A stretch of 64,000 nucleotides of DNA from Bipolaris cookei (lineage: Eukaryota; Ascomycota; Dothideomycetes; Pleosporales; Pleosporaceae), in NCBI GenBank assembly GCA_002286855.1, contig NRSV01000085.1, positions 1 to 64,000 of the forward strand. The letters are read 5' to 3'. Below are positions 45,650 to 56,409 of this stretch, one piece after another. A program made the position numbers and the translations under genes. Positions within the stretch are counted from its first letter, which is position 1; every line of letters starts with the position of its first letter. The notes below the pieces were generated by a model that saw nothing but the letters and a program-made list of their open reading frames with translations, had not been told where the DNA came from and did no database searches.

Positions 45650-46766
45650 ATGGCACGATTCCTTCACTTCTTGCTCGCAGCCGTGAGTCTCGTTGCGGGA
45701 CAAAACGCCATATGTCCCAATGAAGTCGCTATTTACAACCCACAGGACCGAACGCAGTCATTTACCAACAGTACGCACTCTCCACCCCCCCCCCCCTCCT
45801 TGGAGAACAGCAAATCTAACACACCCCAGACTGGTTCCTCGTGCCCGTCCCCAAAGAAGAAGTCAAAAAAGCCCTCCAACAAGCCTTCCCGGCTCTCTTC
45901 AACCTAGGCGGCCTAAACCTCTTGCCCGTTCCAGCATCCCTCAATTTCCCCGCTGACATGCACCCAGTCGTAGCTTCAGCAGGAATGACCAACGACATCC
46001 GACAAGACAACTTCCAAATCGCCACAGGCCTAATGTTCGCCGGATCCCTAATCCCTTATGTCGGAATCGGTTCTTCCCAAACGCCCCTAAGCGTCCCCCT
46101 CGTATCCTACATCGCAGGCATCGACGAAGCAACCCAAGGCTACGTCGCCGGCATCATTCCCTCTTTAGTCGGTACGCTTCTACCTTTCCTCTTTCCCCCT
46201 TCTTCCCTGCCGCTAACTCCACTCCCAAAGCAAGCATAGCAGGTATCCTCTTCCGCATAGGCGCCTTCATCCCCCTCTCCTCACCCTTCCAATCCTACTC
46301 CGACGGTTCCTTTGGCATCAACTCCAAATGGGCCCAAGCACCCAATCCCGCCAGCGGCCCCGGCCTCTACTCCGAAGCCATCGACCTGAAATTCGTAAAC
46401 GAGCCCAATCAAGCGTCACCCCGGTACACGCTTTCAGCGTGGAAACGCATCTTAAATCAGCCCTGGATCCTGGCCAATACGGCTAGTTTGCTCAACCCCA
46501 AATGCCAGCGAAGCACGTTTTACTTTACAAATACTACGGCGGTCCCAACATTTAGGACGGGCAATGTGACGTTGGGGCCTTCGGCGAGTGTGGATCCGTT
46601 GACGGCGGTGCTGCAGAGGGCGAGTCCGGATGGGAGTGGGTTTTACAAGGGCGTGTATGGGTTTACGGCTTGTGCGCAGAATGTTGGGTATGGGGCTGTG
46701 GTGCCACAGGGCGAGGATTGTGAGGTTGCGGCGCAGATCGTGGCGAGTACGCCGGGGGCTTTATAG
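45650..46766 (+). CDS. secreted protein of unknown function, three exons
   Basis: Exons 45650-45770, 45830-46171 and 46240-46766 give 329 residues; introns are 59 and 68 bp, the second with a GCTAAC branch site. An N-terminal signal peptide (MARFLHFLLAAVSLVAGQNA, cleavage near residue 18) is followed by NWFLVPVPKEEVKKALQQAF, a hydrophobic VSYIAGIDEATQGYVAGIIP stretch and AGILFRIGAFIPLSSPFQSY. Three Cys lie in the last 110 residues (NPKCQRS, FTACAQN, GEDCEVAA), and there are N-glycosylation sites such as TNTT. No transmembrane anchor is seen after the signal. I do not recognise the family; an extracellular role is inferred only from the signal. Confidence 0.85.
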
Positions 46767-47353
46767 TGGGTGGATCGGATGAGGATGGGGAGAGTGGTTT
46801 ATGAGAAGGGGGTGTGAAATATGATTGTCTGATATAACTTATTTTGACTGGGATAACGCTTTGGGGGTCAATTATACAACGTTCGAGATAGAATTGCCGT
46901 CAACATCTAGTCTCCAGCAACTACTTTTCCGTAGGGACTGTCTTTCCACAAGGACTGCTTTTCCGCACGACTGCTTTTCCGTTGCGTAGAAATCCTCTTT
47001 TGCGTCTATATCAACACCTTTACTCATCTTCACATTCGTACGAGCGCTGCTACGCGTTGCATATCCCGGGGATTTTTCCGAGCCTTACGGAAATAAGAAC
47101 GACGACGCGAGTAGTCATGAAGATACCATACCAGCTCAGGTTAGACCGGCAGATTAGCAAGCGGAATTGACGTCACACTTACCCGAGATGTCTATGTCCG
47201 TTGATAGCAAGAATGTCGGTCATAAATGATAAAGCGTGAGCTAATTGCTCGTTTGTTTATCTATCGCTGCTTGTAACACGATAAATCAAGAAGAACCAAA
47301 GGCAACGACAACTCATCTTCAACGGCACGCTGGGGCACATCGCGATTAGTACC
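46767..47353. other. intergenic with a short minisatellite
   Basis: 3' region of the secreted-protein gene and promoter of the MFS gene. Contains the four-unit repeat at 46921-46986. Confidence 0.5.
46921..46986. repeat. four-unit 16-17-bp minisatellite
   Basis: Four diverged units share the core CTGCTTTTCCG: starts at 46921, 46938, 46955 and 46971. The last two units agree over their first 11 bases. Confidence 0.75.
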
Positions 47354-49142
47354 ATGGATTCTGAAAGAGAGAAACCTCGAGACGAGACTGTGTCATCACT
47401 ATCCAGCGAGAACATGGATCTCGAGAGCGGAAGAAAATCCAGATCCAGACGAAGAAGTGCATCAACAATGTCAACCATATCAACCGACACCGAATCGGAC
47501 ATCTACGACCCCCACAACGACGGGCATCGTCCTACAAGAAGAGAGCTAGCAGAAAGCATTTCCCGCTCGCGTAGTCGACGCAGCCAACTACGAGCAGCAC
47601 CAGCAACAACCACTGGCCTCAACCAATCCCTAAACCGCACAATATCCCGCCGAGATACCGTCCTCTCGCGAATCCGATCCCGACCAAACATAGCACCATT
47701 TACGCACCCGCTAGCACACCAACCCACAACTACAGATGTCCTCGTCGATTTCGACGGCGAAGACGATCCCTATCGACCCATTAACTGGCCTACTAGAAAG
47801 AAAGTCACTACGACACTCATGTACGGTCTCACCACCATGAGCGCAACTTGGGCTTCCTCGGCGTACTCTGCCGGTACTAGACAAATAGCCGCAGAGTTCC
47901 ATGTAGGCAACCAAGTAGCTGTGCTGGGTACTACGATTTTCCTGTTTGGATTTGGACTCGGCCCGCTGCTATGGGCGCCATTGTCCGAAGTGTATGGACG
48001 ACGGATAGCAGTGCTCACGCCAATGTTTGTAGCCATGTGTTTCAGCTTTGGCAGCGCGGTGGCAAAAGATTTTCAGACGCTGATGATTACGCGGTTCTTT
48101 GGGGCGTTTTTTTGCCAGTGCGCCGGTTACGAATACGGGAGGTGTGCTAGGGGACTTGTATAGTCCGGCGTGGCGGGCCATGGCAATGGCAGGGTATGCA
48201 ATGGCTGTCGTCGGGGGTCCGTGTCTAGGCCCTATTGTTTCTGCGGCATTTGTTGCGGATCCGTCGTTGGGGTGGCGGTGGACAGAGTATTTTACGGGGA
48301 TTCTTCAGGTCACGACGCTGGTCATCGATGTCATTTTTATCGATGAATGCTATCCGCCCAAGCTACTCGTGTACAAGGCGCGTCGACTCCGGCATGAAAC
48401 GGGAAACTGGGCGTTGCATACCAAGTTCGAGGAATGGGATGTCAGTATCAAGGAGCTTTCGAAGAAGTTCTTGCTTCGCCCGATACAGCTGCTCACTACG
48501 CCGATTTGCTTCCTCGTCGCACTATATGCGAGCTTCTGCTACGGAATCTTGTACATGCAACTCGGCGGCATCCCAATCATCTTTGGCGAAATAAGGGGCT
48601 GGCCTGCAGTCAGTGCTACACTGCCCTTTCTGGGCATCTTGGTCGGCGCAACCATCGGATGCAGCATCAACGCTTACAACCAGATACTCTATAACAAAGT
48701 GTACCACGCGGCTGGCAACAGAGCTGTGCCTGAAGCCCGCTTGCCGCCCATGATGCTTGGTTCCGTCCTCTTTTCCGCAGGCCAATTTATCATGGGATGG
48801 ACTGCGGACCCAAAGTTCCACTGGATCGCACCAGTCATTGGCCTTGTGCTAATGGGCACAGGTTTCTTTACCATCTTCCAGGCTGCGCTCAACTACCTTG
48901 TCGATACGTTCACGCTGTACGCAGCGAGCGCAGTGGCAGCAAACACGTTTCTGCGCAGCATGTTTGCGGGCGCGTTCCCGCTAGTCGTTACGCCGTTGTA
49001 TCACAATCTTGGTGTTGGACCAGCTAGTTCCATCACGGGTGGGTTTGCGGCGCTTCTTATTCCTGTGCCGTTTGTGTTTTATGTATTTGGCAAGAGGGTG
49101 AGGAGGGCGAGTAAGTGGAGCCGTGGGAGTGTGTTTGACTGA
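47354..49142 (+). pseudogene. MFS drug:H+ antiporter (DHA1-type) with a one-base frameshift
   Basis: Reads as a 595-residue major facilitator if one T is ignored. A Ser/Arg-rich N-terminus (residues 1-140) precedes INWPTRKKVTTTLMYGLTTM, the start of helix 1. MFS motif A is GPLLWAPLSEVYGRR. The frame breaks at a run of seven T (48107-48113): ITRFFGAFF continues only after a one-base shift as ASAPVTNTGGVLGDLYSPAW, a contiguous conserved block (helix 4), so an intron cannot explain it. The second half has PRSCLGP-like GGPCLGPIVSAAF, DECYPPKLL and six more helices to 49142. Relatives export drugs or polyamines at the plasma membrane. It is either a recent pseudogene or a homopolymer sequencing error. 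Confidence 0.85.
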
Positions 49143-49397
49143 TTGTGCTACGTGGAGTTGTGTGTAGCAGTAGGATATTTCGAGATGTACTGTAAATAAA
49201 ATGCTTCCTATGAATTCACCATATCCATCCATCTTTCTTGACCACGTGGTCCATATCATCAGGGCTGACTTGAGGAAAGTCGGAATCTAGAGTCGCATTC
49301 TACTCTGTTGGGTGGTGTGACTCGACAAGCGTTAAATCCACCTAGAACGTGATTATATTCATTACCAATGACCAGCTCTTTCAATTCCTTCCACTCC

Positions 49398-50474
49398 CTA
49401 GACCTGAAAAGCAACACCCTCCCTCTTAACCATGGCTTTGCCACCACTCGCAAACCCCGTGCCTTCACTCCGAATCTCGACCAATCCCGGCTTGGGCGCC
49501 TGCTCCTTCTTTTTCTTCTTCTTTCCCTCCTTGGCATCCGCTGCGGCGCTGAGATCGGCATCGCAGACATAACAATGTATCGTGTCTGGTTCTGGGGCGT
49601 CGTCATGCGCATCGCGGTGATGACGGTGTTCTGGCGTGAGGAACTTGTCGACGCAGGGCTTACAGAGAACATGGCCGCAGGGGATAGCGAGCATAGCTTT
49701 TGTACTATTTGACAGGGCCTTTTGGCAGCTCGGACATGTGCGCACAGGCTTGCCGGTTTCCGTCGATTTTTCTTCGTGGAAACGAACGCTCGTGAGGCCC
49801 TTGAGGGATAGACTGTGAGGCTGGTCGGGGAAGCTGGACGGGCATACGGGCATGTTCTTCGCCTTCTCGGCAGTCTTGTGGTGCCGATCGGGTGTCTCGC
49901 CTGGTACCCAGAAACTCGGTAGATGGCTTTTTGCAGCTTTGCGCTCTTCGTCCAGGTTACGCTTTGCTTTTTGCTGTTCCTCGTTCGCAATGCGCTTCAG
50001 CTCGTCCTCGTCAATCTCAAACTTGCGCTTCGTGCCTCTGCCCTGGCCACCTGCTTTAGGATCCTGCTCTTCTTCCACCATGATCTTGCCTCCCTCTCTT
50101 CCCACCATTTTTGCTGATGATCCCGCCTTGACAGAAAGTCCCTGCTGGACTAGCTCAAACTCTTCTACTGCTCGCAGCCTGGCCTCCTCTTCCTCGCGCA
50201 GTTTATTCTCCTCTTCTTCGAGTTTTTGCTGCTCATTGAGCTTTTCCAGCCGCTTCATCTCGTTTTTTTGCGCCAAGAGATTCGTCAAGGCACATTCTCG
50301 ACAAAAGAGGTCGCCTTGCGAACAGCATACTGGATCTATTGACGGAAGAAGACAGAGCTGGCAGGAGCCGAATGGCAGGAATGAATCACGTGTGAGACGC
50401 GTTGATTGCGAACCCCATCTATCTTTGAGCGAGTTTCGCTCGTACGATGTGAACACAGTCTTTGGCGGTGGCAT
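49398..50474 (-). CDS. NOSIP-like RING/U-box E3 ubiquitin ligase
   Basis: Single exon, 358 residues from the ATG at 50474 (MPPPKTVFTSYERNSLKDRW). The N-terminal zinc-finger/U-box half is FGSCQLCLLPSIDPVCC, GDLFCRECALTNLLAQK, followed by a long charged coiled coil (KRLEKLNEQQKLEEEENKLR). The second RING-type part is RTCPSCQKALSNSTKAM, IPCGHVLCKPCVDKFLTPEH and a late CYVCDADLS pair. This layout, with split RING halves around a coiled coil, is that of nitric-oxide-synthase-interacting protein, an E3 conserved in eukaryotes with nuclear and spliceosomal links. Upstream in-frame codons to 50546 lack a better start. It is divergent from tafazzin. Confidence 0.9.
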   Translation of the reverse strand: MPPPKTVFTSYERNSLKDRWGSQSTRLTRDSFLPFGSCQLCLLPSIDPVCCSQGDLFCRECALTNLLAQKNEMKRLEKLNEQQKLEEEENKLREEEEARLRAVEEFELVQQGLSVKAGSSAKMVGREGGKIMVEEEQDPKAGGQGRGTKRKFEIDEDELKRIANEEQQKAKRNLDEERKAAKSHLPSFWVPGETPDRHHKTAEKAKNMPVCPSSFPDQPHSLSLKGLTSVRFHEEKSTETGKPVRTCPSCQKALSNSTKAMLAIPCGHVLCKPCVDKFLTPEHRHHRDAHDDAPEPDTIHCYVCDADLSAAADAKEGKKKKKKEQAPKPGLVEIRSEGTGFASGGKAMVKREGVAFQV

Positions 50475-50911
50475 GTTGAGGCGATGTGAGACGAGTTGGT
50501 TAGGAGTAGAGGCAAATGGTTGATAATGGCAAAGCGCGTCTTGCACCCATATAGTACTAGTTTGCGACGCGCTTGCAGTTGGTCATGTGCGTTGGTGCCA
50601 AGTTTGAGTCTACCAGATACTGTGTGTACTTAGTCAGGCGACATTAATACGGGAGAAGCAGCAAGACGACGATGAGATGTCGAAATGTCAAAATGCTGAC
50701 ATGGATCGGGTAGTGTAGGAGGGCTGAAGAGTGTCGGGGAACGAAGAGCCAGCCAGTGGCTGCACGTGCCGGCAGCATTGCCGGAATCCCTGTTGCCAAA
50801 ATTGCATGGTTCCTGGCGGGCAGATGGCCAGTGACGTTGGGTGCAAGGTTGTTTGCTCGCCCGCTGGACGCGAAATCTGCACATGTTGTTCTTTGACCTA
50901 CAACACTCGCA
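50475..50911. promoter_or_regulatory. divergent promoter region of NOSIP-like and tafazzin genes
   Basis: 437 bases lie between the two outward-facing start codons. No individual factor site is claimed. Confidence 0.5.
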
Positions 50912-52204
50912 ATGCGACCAGAGGACCAGCCAGAGGCACCCAGTGGGCCATGGCGCGCTGCTTCCATGATCACAATGGGCGCCGTAGGGCTTTTGTGCAA
51001 AGGGTTTCTCGCTGGGCTGAGCAAGGTCGAGACTCACGGCATGGACGATTTTCTGCAGCTGCTCTGTGAGAGAGAGGATCCTGCAAAGAGGGAGAGGGGA
51101 CTGATTACTGGTATGCATTCGAGGAAGCCAATTGCATAACTATATGCGTGTGCTAATTGCCCTCGCAGTTTCGAACCACATCTCCGTGTACGTACGTTTG
51201 CCACGGCATTGATCTTGCAAGACAAAGCACTGTGCTCATGCAATTGGAACAGAATGGACGACCCGATCCTATGGGGCATTCTTCCCCTCAGCTACATGTT
51301 CAACCCGGATAATCTGCGTTGGGGACTTGGGAGTTATGATTTGTGCTTCACGAACAAGTACGTTTGCCGTGCATGGCCCGTCGCATAGCTAACGGGGGAC
51401 AGAGGATTGTCAACTTTTTTCACTTTCGGCCAAGTTCTTCCCACGCACCGCTCTGCGCATTCGCAGTACGGCGGCCTGTTCCAGCCCACCATAACGCAAG
51501 CGATCCGCCTGTTGTCGCGCGGACCTTTTCTGCACGAGCAAGACCCTCCGGAGAAGCCTGCGACATCACTCAAGAGCCCAGACCTCATTGATCCCTTTAG
51601 CGGCGGGCACCTTACCTTCTCTACCAATGGCCACGACACGTTCCCCGCGCCCTCGGCGTACAGAAACAGGCGACATGCGTGGGTTCATATTTTTCCCGAG
51701 GGCATGATCCACCAGAGCGAGCAGAGAATCATGCGCTACTTCAAGTGGGGTGTGTCGCGACTGATACTGGAGAGCGAGCCAATGCCGGACGTTGTGCCCA
51801 TTTTCGTGGAGGGCTTCGACAACATCATGCACGAGACACGTACGTTTCCGCGGTTCATCCCGCGACCATTTCAGAACGTGCGGGTGACTTTTGGCGAAAA
51901 GCTCAATGGCGAAGAGGTATTTGGTGACTTGCGTCGGCGGTGGAAGCAGCTTCAAGCGAACGAGCAGGCCAAGGGCGAACGGCTGGCGGTCGGGGTACTC
52001 AACGATACGCTCAAGTACTCGAAAGAAGCTGTGGAGATACGCAAAGAGTGCACAAGGCGCGTACGGCAGGCGGTGGTCGATGTCCGGCGGCAGCGCGGAT
52101 ACCCTGAAGATGACCCGAAGAACAGCCTTGCGACGACGTGGTTGCGCGAAGGGCCCCACAGAGAAGGGCTCAAGGAGGACGACAGCATCACCAAGGATGG
52201 CTGA
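50912..52204 (+). CDS. TAZ1: tafazzin-like cardiolipin-remodelling transacylase, four exons
   Basis: Exons 50912-51110, 51169-51187 (19 bases), 51253-51357 and 51403-52204 give 374 residues. The acyltransferase HX4D motif, His70 to Asp75 (TVSNHISVMDDPILWG), is assembled across exons 2 and 3. The body continues PLSYMFNPDNLRWGLGSYDL, FFTFGQVLPTHR, the second motif HIFPEGMIHQ and VVPIFVEGFDNIM. The N-terminal AASMITMGAVGLLCKGFLAG is the membrane-embedding segment. The family exchanges acyl chains on mitochondrial cardiolipin at the inner and outer membranes. The C-terminal 110 residues, charged and coiled, are a fungal extension. Confidence 0.93.
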
Positions 52205-52660
52205 GGGGGGCGCGGTTATGTACTGTGTAGTGTGTATTGTACGTATCTTGTATAGTGTCAGATTAGATCAAGTAATTACAGCCTCAGCGACGCCTGCTTG
52301 TGCGCGCCGATCAACCACATCCGTGGGGTATGCCCTGGGCGGGTTTCATCGTTGCGGGCAGAGGCAGGCACCGCGACGCCTACTGTGTGCGCGGAGTCGC
52401 GGCCATGGTCTCTGGCGTGCTCGCTATCGTCATCCACTGGGGGAGGGAAGAGAAGAGGAAGGGAGGGTGCATCTGAGTAGCAGTAGATCCATGGCACGGG
52501 CGCAGGGAGGCTAGAAGCACGTACCACCTAGTCTTGGCGGGAAGGTGCCTTGAGCAGATAAAGCGCGGTGAATGCCCCGCCCTCGCGCGGAAATGACGAC
52601 TGGCAGAGTGGCAGAAAAGCATTTCACCGCCCGCATAGTTCGCGCCCACCCTCTGTCGTT
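52205..52660. other. intergenic
   Basis: 3' region of tafazzin and promoter of the histone-fold gene. Nothing else is seen. Confidence 0.5.
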
Positions 52661-53341
52661 ATGTCCTGGGCTCCACCACAGTCGCCAGATTTATCTTCCT
52701 TCCACGCCCACCACGCCCACCACTACCACCAGCACCACCAGCACCACCAGTACCCGGCGCCGTCCCAGTACACCCCCCACTCCATGTTACAGAGCTCCAT
52801 GCCTCGCCATCTCGCCAGCGGGGAGGCCATGCACGATGCAGACTATGTCCCTGACGCGTCGCTCCCACAGATGGCTGCAGTCCCCGACCTGCCTAACACC
52901 GACCACATCATCATCAAGAACCACTTTCCTGTCGCGCGCATAAAGCGCATCATGCAGGCCGACGATGATGTCGGAAAGGTCGCCCAGGTCACACCCGTTG
53001 TTGTTTGTTTGTGCCCCCCCCCTCTTCCCTCCCCCACCCCATGCTTGCCTGCGCCAGTGTTGGCTAACGCGCCCCCAGCAAAAGCCCTCGAGCTCTTCAT
53101 GATCTCCCTTGTCACAAAGGCTGCTGCCGAGGCAAAGTCGCGCAACTCGAAGCGCGTCGGCTCCATCCACCTCAAGCAGGCAATTACCAAGACAGACCGC
53201 TTCGACTTCCTCAACGAGATTGTCTCAAAAGTCGCTGATGCGCCCGACAAGAGCGAGGCTGATAATATGGAGTTTGACGGCAAGAAGAAAAAGACGTCAA
53301 GCCGGAAAAAGAAAAAGGCCGACAGCGACGACGACTTTTGA
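52661..53341 (+). CDS. BUR6: CBF/NF-Y histone-fold protein, NC2 alpha (DRAP1/Bur6) type
   Basis: Exons 52661-53006 and 53079-53341 (intron of 72 bp) give 202 residues. A His/Gln/Pro-rich N-terminus (HAHHAHHYHQHHQHHQ) precedes the histone fold: KNHFPVARIKRIMQADDDVG, KVAQVTPVVVSKALELFMIS, VGSIHLKQAITKTDRFDFLN. The splice gives TPVVVSKALELF, the conserved core, whereas read-through would insert a Pro/Cys-rich stretch. The DRFDFLNEIVSKV helix after the fold matches NC2 alpha more than Dpb3 or Hap5. The C-terminal tail is a basic KKKKTSSRKKKKADSDDDF. NC2 binds TBP-DNA and represses or tunes pre-initiation complex assembly. Assignment to NC2 alpha over other histone-fold proteins is probable, not certain. 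Confidence 0.85.
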   Translation: MSWAPPQSPDLSSFHAHHAHHYHQHHQHHQYPAPSQYTPHSMLQSSMPRHLASGEAMHDADYVPDASLPQMAAVPDLPNTDHIIIKNHFPVARIKRIMQADDDVGKVAQVTPVVVCLCPPPLPSPTPCLPAPVLANAPPAKALELFMISLVTKAAAEAKSRNSKRVGSIHLKQAITKTDRFDFLNEIVSKVADAPDKSEADNMEFDGKKKKTSSRKKKKADSDDDF

Positions 53342-54331
53342 GCCAAACAGAAACGTTGATGCCGTACTGCCCTCTGCACACAAGCGTGCCGTTTGCCGCA
53401 GCCTCACCCGTCGACGTCATGTGTGCTGTCGCCTAGAAAGAAGCTGCTAGCCCCCGTTTGCCCTGCGGGTCCTTTCGGCTTCCCTATTTGCCATTCGACT
53501 ACCATGGACGCGCGCCACCACCCACTTGCATCTCAACTTGGCCTGGTGGTTCTCCACTCGCCACGAGGTCGTTAGATGCAGACATGTAGATTTGCCATTC
53601 TGCCCTTGGACCATGCCAACCCCTACAATTTCCACCAGATGAGGCTCATTTGCGCGTTGCAATAGAACATCCTCAATGTGAGGGACGCTAAGCCTCACAC
53701 CCTGTCCCTCAATCCATGCGCCACGCTACTTGCTTACGGGGGCCTCTTTGACCAAATGCAATCCTTTGCCGGTCTTACGCACAAGGCAAGGTACCACGGC
53801 AACGGGCAGCCCTTTTGGAGGCCGATGGAACAGTTTCTTCAATTACATCGCATGGGCGGCGTTGTCTTGTTCTATTTACCTTGATTGATACGATACCAAT
53901 GAATACGGATACACGATTTTCCTTGTTTGAGCCTCCTTCTCACTTACTTGTACTGACGGAATAATTACATCCGGGTCTTAATGAGCCTGTAAGCCATTGC
54001 CGTGTATCTAGTTTACGCGGTTTGCAACCGATGGATAAAGAGCCTTCTGCCCACCAACCAACTTTCTTCGGCCTCTCCAATTTATCCGCTCTCTCCATAA
54101 AACCCCACAATGTGACGCCCGCACGTATGCCTATTCAGGAACAGGCCATAGATCGGTTCGTGCGCTATCCTCAATGGGCTTTAATGCTTCTGTCTAGCTT
54201 CCTGGGTTCCCCCAGACGTCCGTAATTAGGTGTTCCCGTCAAGTATTAAATATGCTCGTGTCCTGGCTCTTGGGTCTGGTTGTATACTTGTCGTCCTTTG
54301 CTGTTGTCGATTACAGAGTGATCGATTCAAG
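53342..54331. other. intergenic
   Basis: About 1 kb between the histone-fold gene and the secreted hydrolase. No supported frame. Confidence 0.5.
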
Positions 54332-55740
54332 ATGATTTTCTCAAGACTGGCAGTGTTCCTTGCGGGCGCTGCAGTATCCGTTCACTGCAATGTAATCGGT
54401 AGTAGACAAACCAACAAGCCCAGCATCCGCCCCAATCCTTCCAACGGCCATTGGGTTGATGCATTTGCAACAATGCCCCAGCTCACTGAGCCAGCAAATC
54501 TACCACCAGCACCATTTGTACGTATATTTTGTCATGTGTGGTTGTGGATCTCTGTCTAACCCAGTCCCTACAGAACCAAACTGGCGCCGTCTTTGTCAAC
54601 AGTACCGTTCGTCAGACGCTCTATGTGACCACCGATGCCAACCAGATTCGCCTAAAATTCACAAACGTCTTTGGTGGCTCCAACCTCCCCATCACTGCTG
54701 TTACCGTTGCACTTCCTGCAAACCAGACCGCTGGTATCTACGACATCCAGCCTCAGACGCTTCAAAAGGTCACCTTTGGTGGTGAAGATGGAATCACTGT
54801 CCCCAACGGCGCACTCGCCGTATCGGATCCCATCGACTTCCAAATCAAGGCACAACAAGTTATCACCGTAACCATGTATCTCGCAGCTGGCCAGGGGACA
54901 AACAGCATCACCGGCCATCCAGGATCCCGAACAACCAGCTGGTGGCAATTCGGCAACGCTATCAGTGCGCCAAGTCTGGCCATTACCAACCCAGCGACAC
55001 AGTCAGCAGCACACTGGTATTTTATTTCGTCGATTGAAGCCTGGGTCCCACAAGATGTTGGCTCTCTCCTCATAATTGGCGATAGCATCACGGACGGCCG
55101 CGGCTCCACCACCAACAAGAACGACCGATGGCCAAATCTCCTCCTCGCCCGCCTCCAGAAGAACCCAGCCACAAAGTCCATCTCCATCGGCAACCTCGCC
55201 GCAGGCGGAAACCGCATTCTCATAGACGGCCTCGGTCCAAATGCCTTTGGTCGTGTTGACCGCGACGTCCTTGCCCACCCAGGTGTCCAGTACGCCATGA
55301 TCTTCGAAGGCGTAAATGACATTGGCAGTGCATCTCCTACACCCGAAGTCCAAAACCAAATCTACACCTCCCTTATCCAAGCCTACAAGCAAATGGTCGC
55401 CCTAATTCACGCCCACGGCATCCCCGTCTTTGGCGCAACTATCACACCCTTTAGCGCTCCTTCCAACTTCACCAGCCAAGCTTACTCGAATCCTGAGCGC
55501 GAAAAGACAAGGCAGCGCGTCAACGAATTTATCCGTACCAGCGGCATCTTTGATGCAGTTGTAGATTTCGACAAGTTTCTTGCTGATCCTAAAATCCCCA
55601 GTCAGCTGGCGCCCCAGTATGATAGCGGTGATTATCTTCATCCGGGTCCTGTGGGTTACGCACACCTTGCTGAGCAATTTCCTGTTGAAATTTTCGCAAA
55701 GTGGAAGAATGGTGCTGATGAGTTTAATTTTGGGAGATAG
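54332..55740 (+). CDS. secreted SGNH/GDSL hydrolase (esterase/lipase)
   Basis: Exons 54332-54517 and 54574-55740 (intron of 56 bp) give 450 residues. The signal peptide is MIFSRLAVFLAGAAVSVHCN. A beta-rich N-terminal half (VFVNSTVRQTLYVTT, FTNVFGGSNLPITAVTVAL) precedes the SGNH core: Ser233 in LIIGDSITDG (block I), Gly in NLAAGGNRIL (block II), Asn310 in EGVNDIG (block III), Asp415 and His418 in DYLHPGP (block V). All four signature residues are present, so it should be active. Several NxS/T sites fit secretion. The substrate may be cell-wall polysaccharide esters or lipids; this is not resolvable from the sequence. Confidence 0.93.
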
Positions 55741-56409
55741 AATGAAGTGTGAGATTTGGCCGCGCAATCTTTTTTTGGAAGCGCTGAAACATTGTCATTT
55801 TACAAACCTTTCTTCCGTGTACATATTTTCCTGTGGTTGATGTCAATATAAACTCAACATTTGTTGGGACATATTGGACTTAAGCTGACACCAGTCTTAC
55901 CTCGGTCTTGCTACGGACATACAAGTCCCAGCAAGGGCATACGCGTCTCAGCACGGGAACACACGTTTCAGCAGCTGCAGCCTTACCTGCTACTGCTGAG
56001 TATATAGCTATGTCGATAGCCCAGTAGCTGGTCAAATCAGTCAAGTCTTCATTTAATGTTTTGTGCAACTGCAGTTGTTTTGACTTAACCACAACCTTTT
56101 ATCGTGCCAACAATATTCTTTTCGGTCCGGAAAGAGTCTTTATCTTTTAACATAAATCGTGCTTTTGCAAATATATTTTTCTGTGTAATGTCCAAGAAAC
56201 GAAAAAAAGGAATTTACATAATCCTTGGTATCTCTCGTAACTTTGGAATAATGTTAGCAATGTCTAAACACCACCCAAAAAAATAACCGTTCCGATATCA
56301 TCACACCTCCCCCTTTGCAAAAAAAAATTGCCAACGTCTATACCCAACTTTGTTTAAAAGAAAAGGCAGCAAACAAAAACAAACTCAGCCCAAATATCCA
56401 TCTCCCCGC
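55741..56409. other. intergenic between convergent genes
   Basis: Contains the 20-bp minisatellite at 55915-55974 and AT-rich sequence. No gene. Confidence 0.5.
55915..55974. repeat. three-unit 20-bp minisatellite
   Basis: Units at 55915, 55935 and 55955 align without gaps (GGACATACAAGTCCCAGCAA and two diverged copies ending in TCAGCAC and TCAGCAG). Confidence 0.8.
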
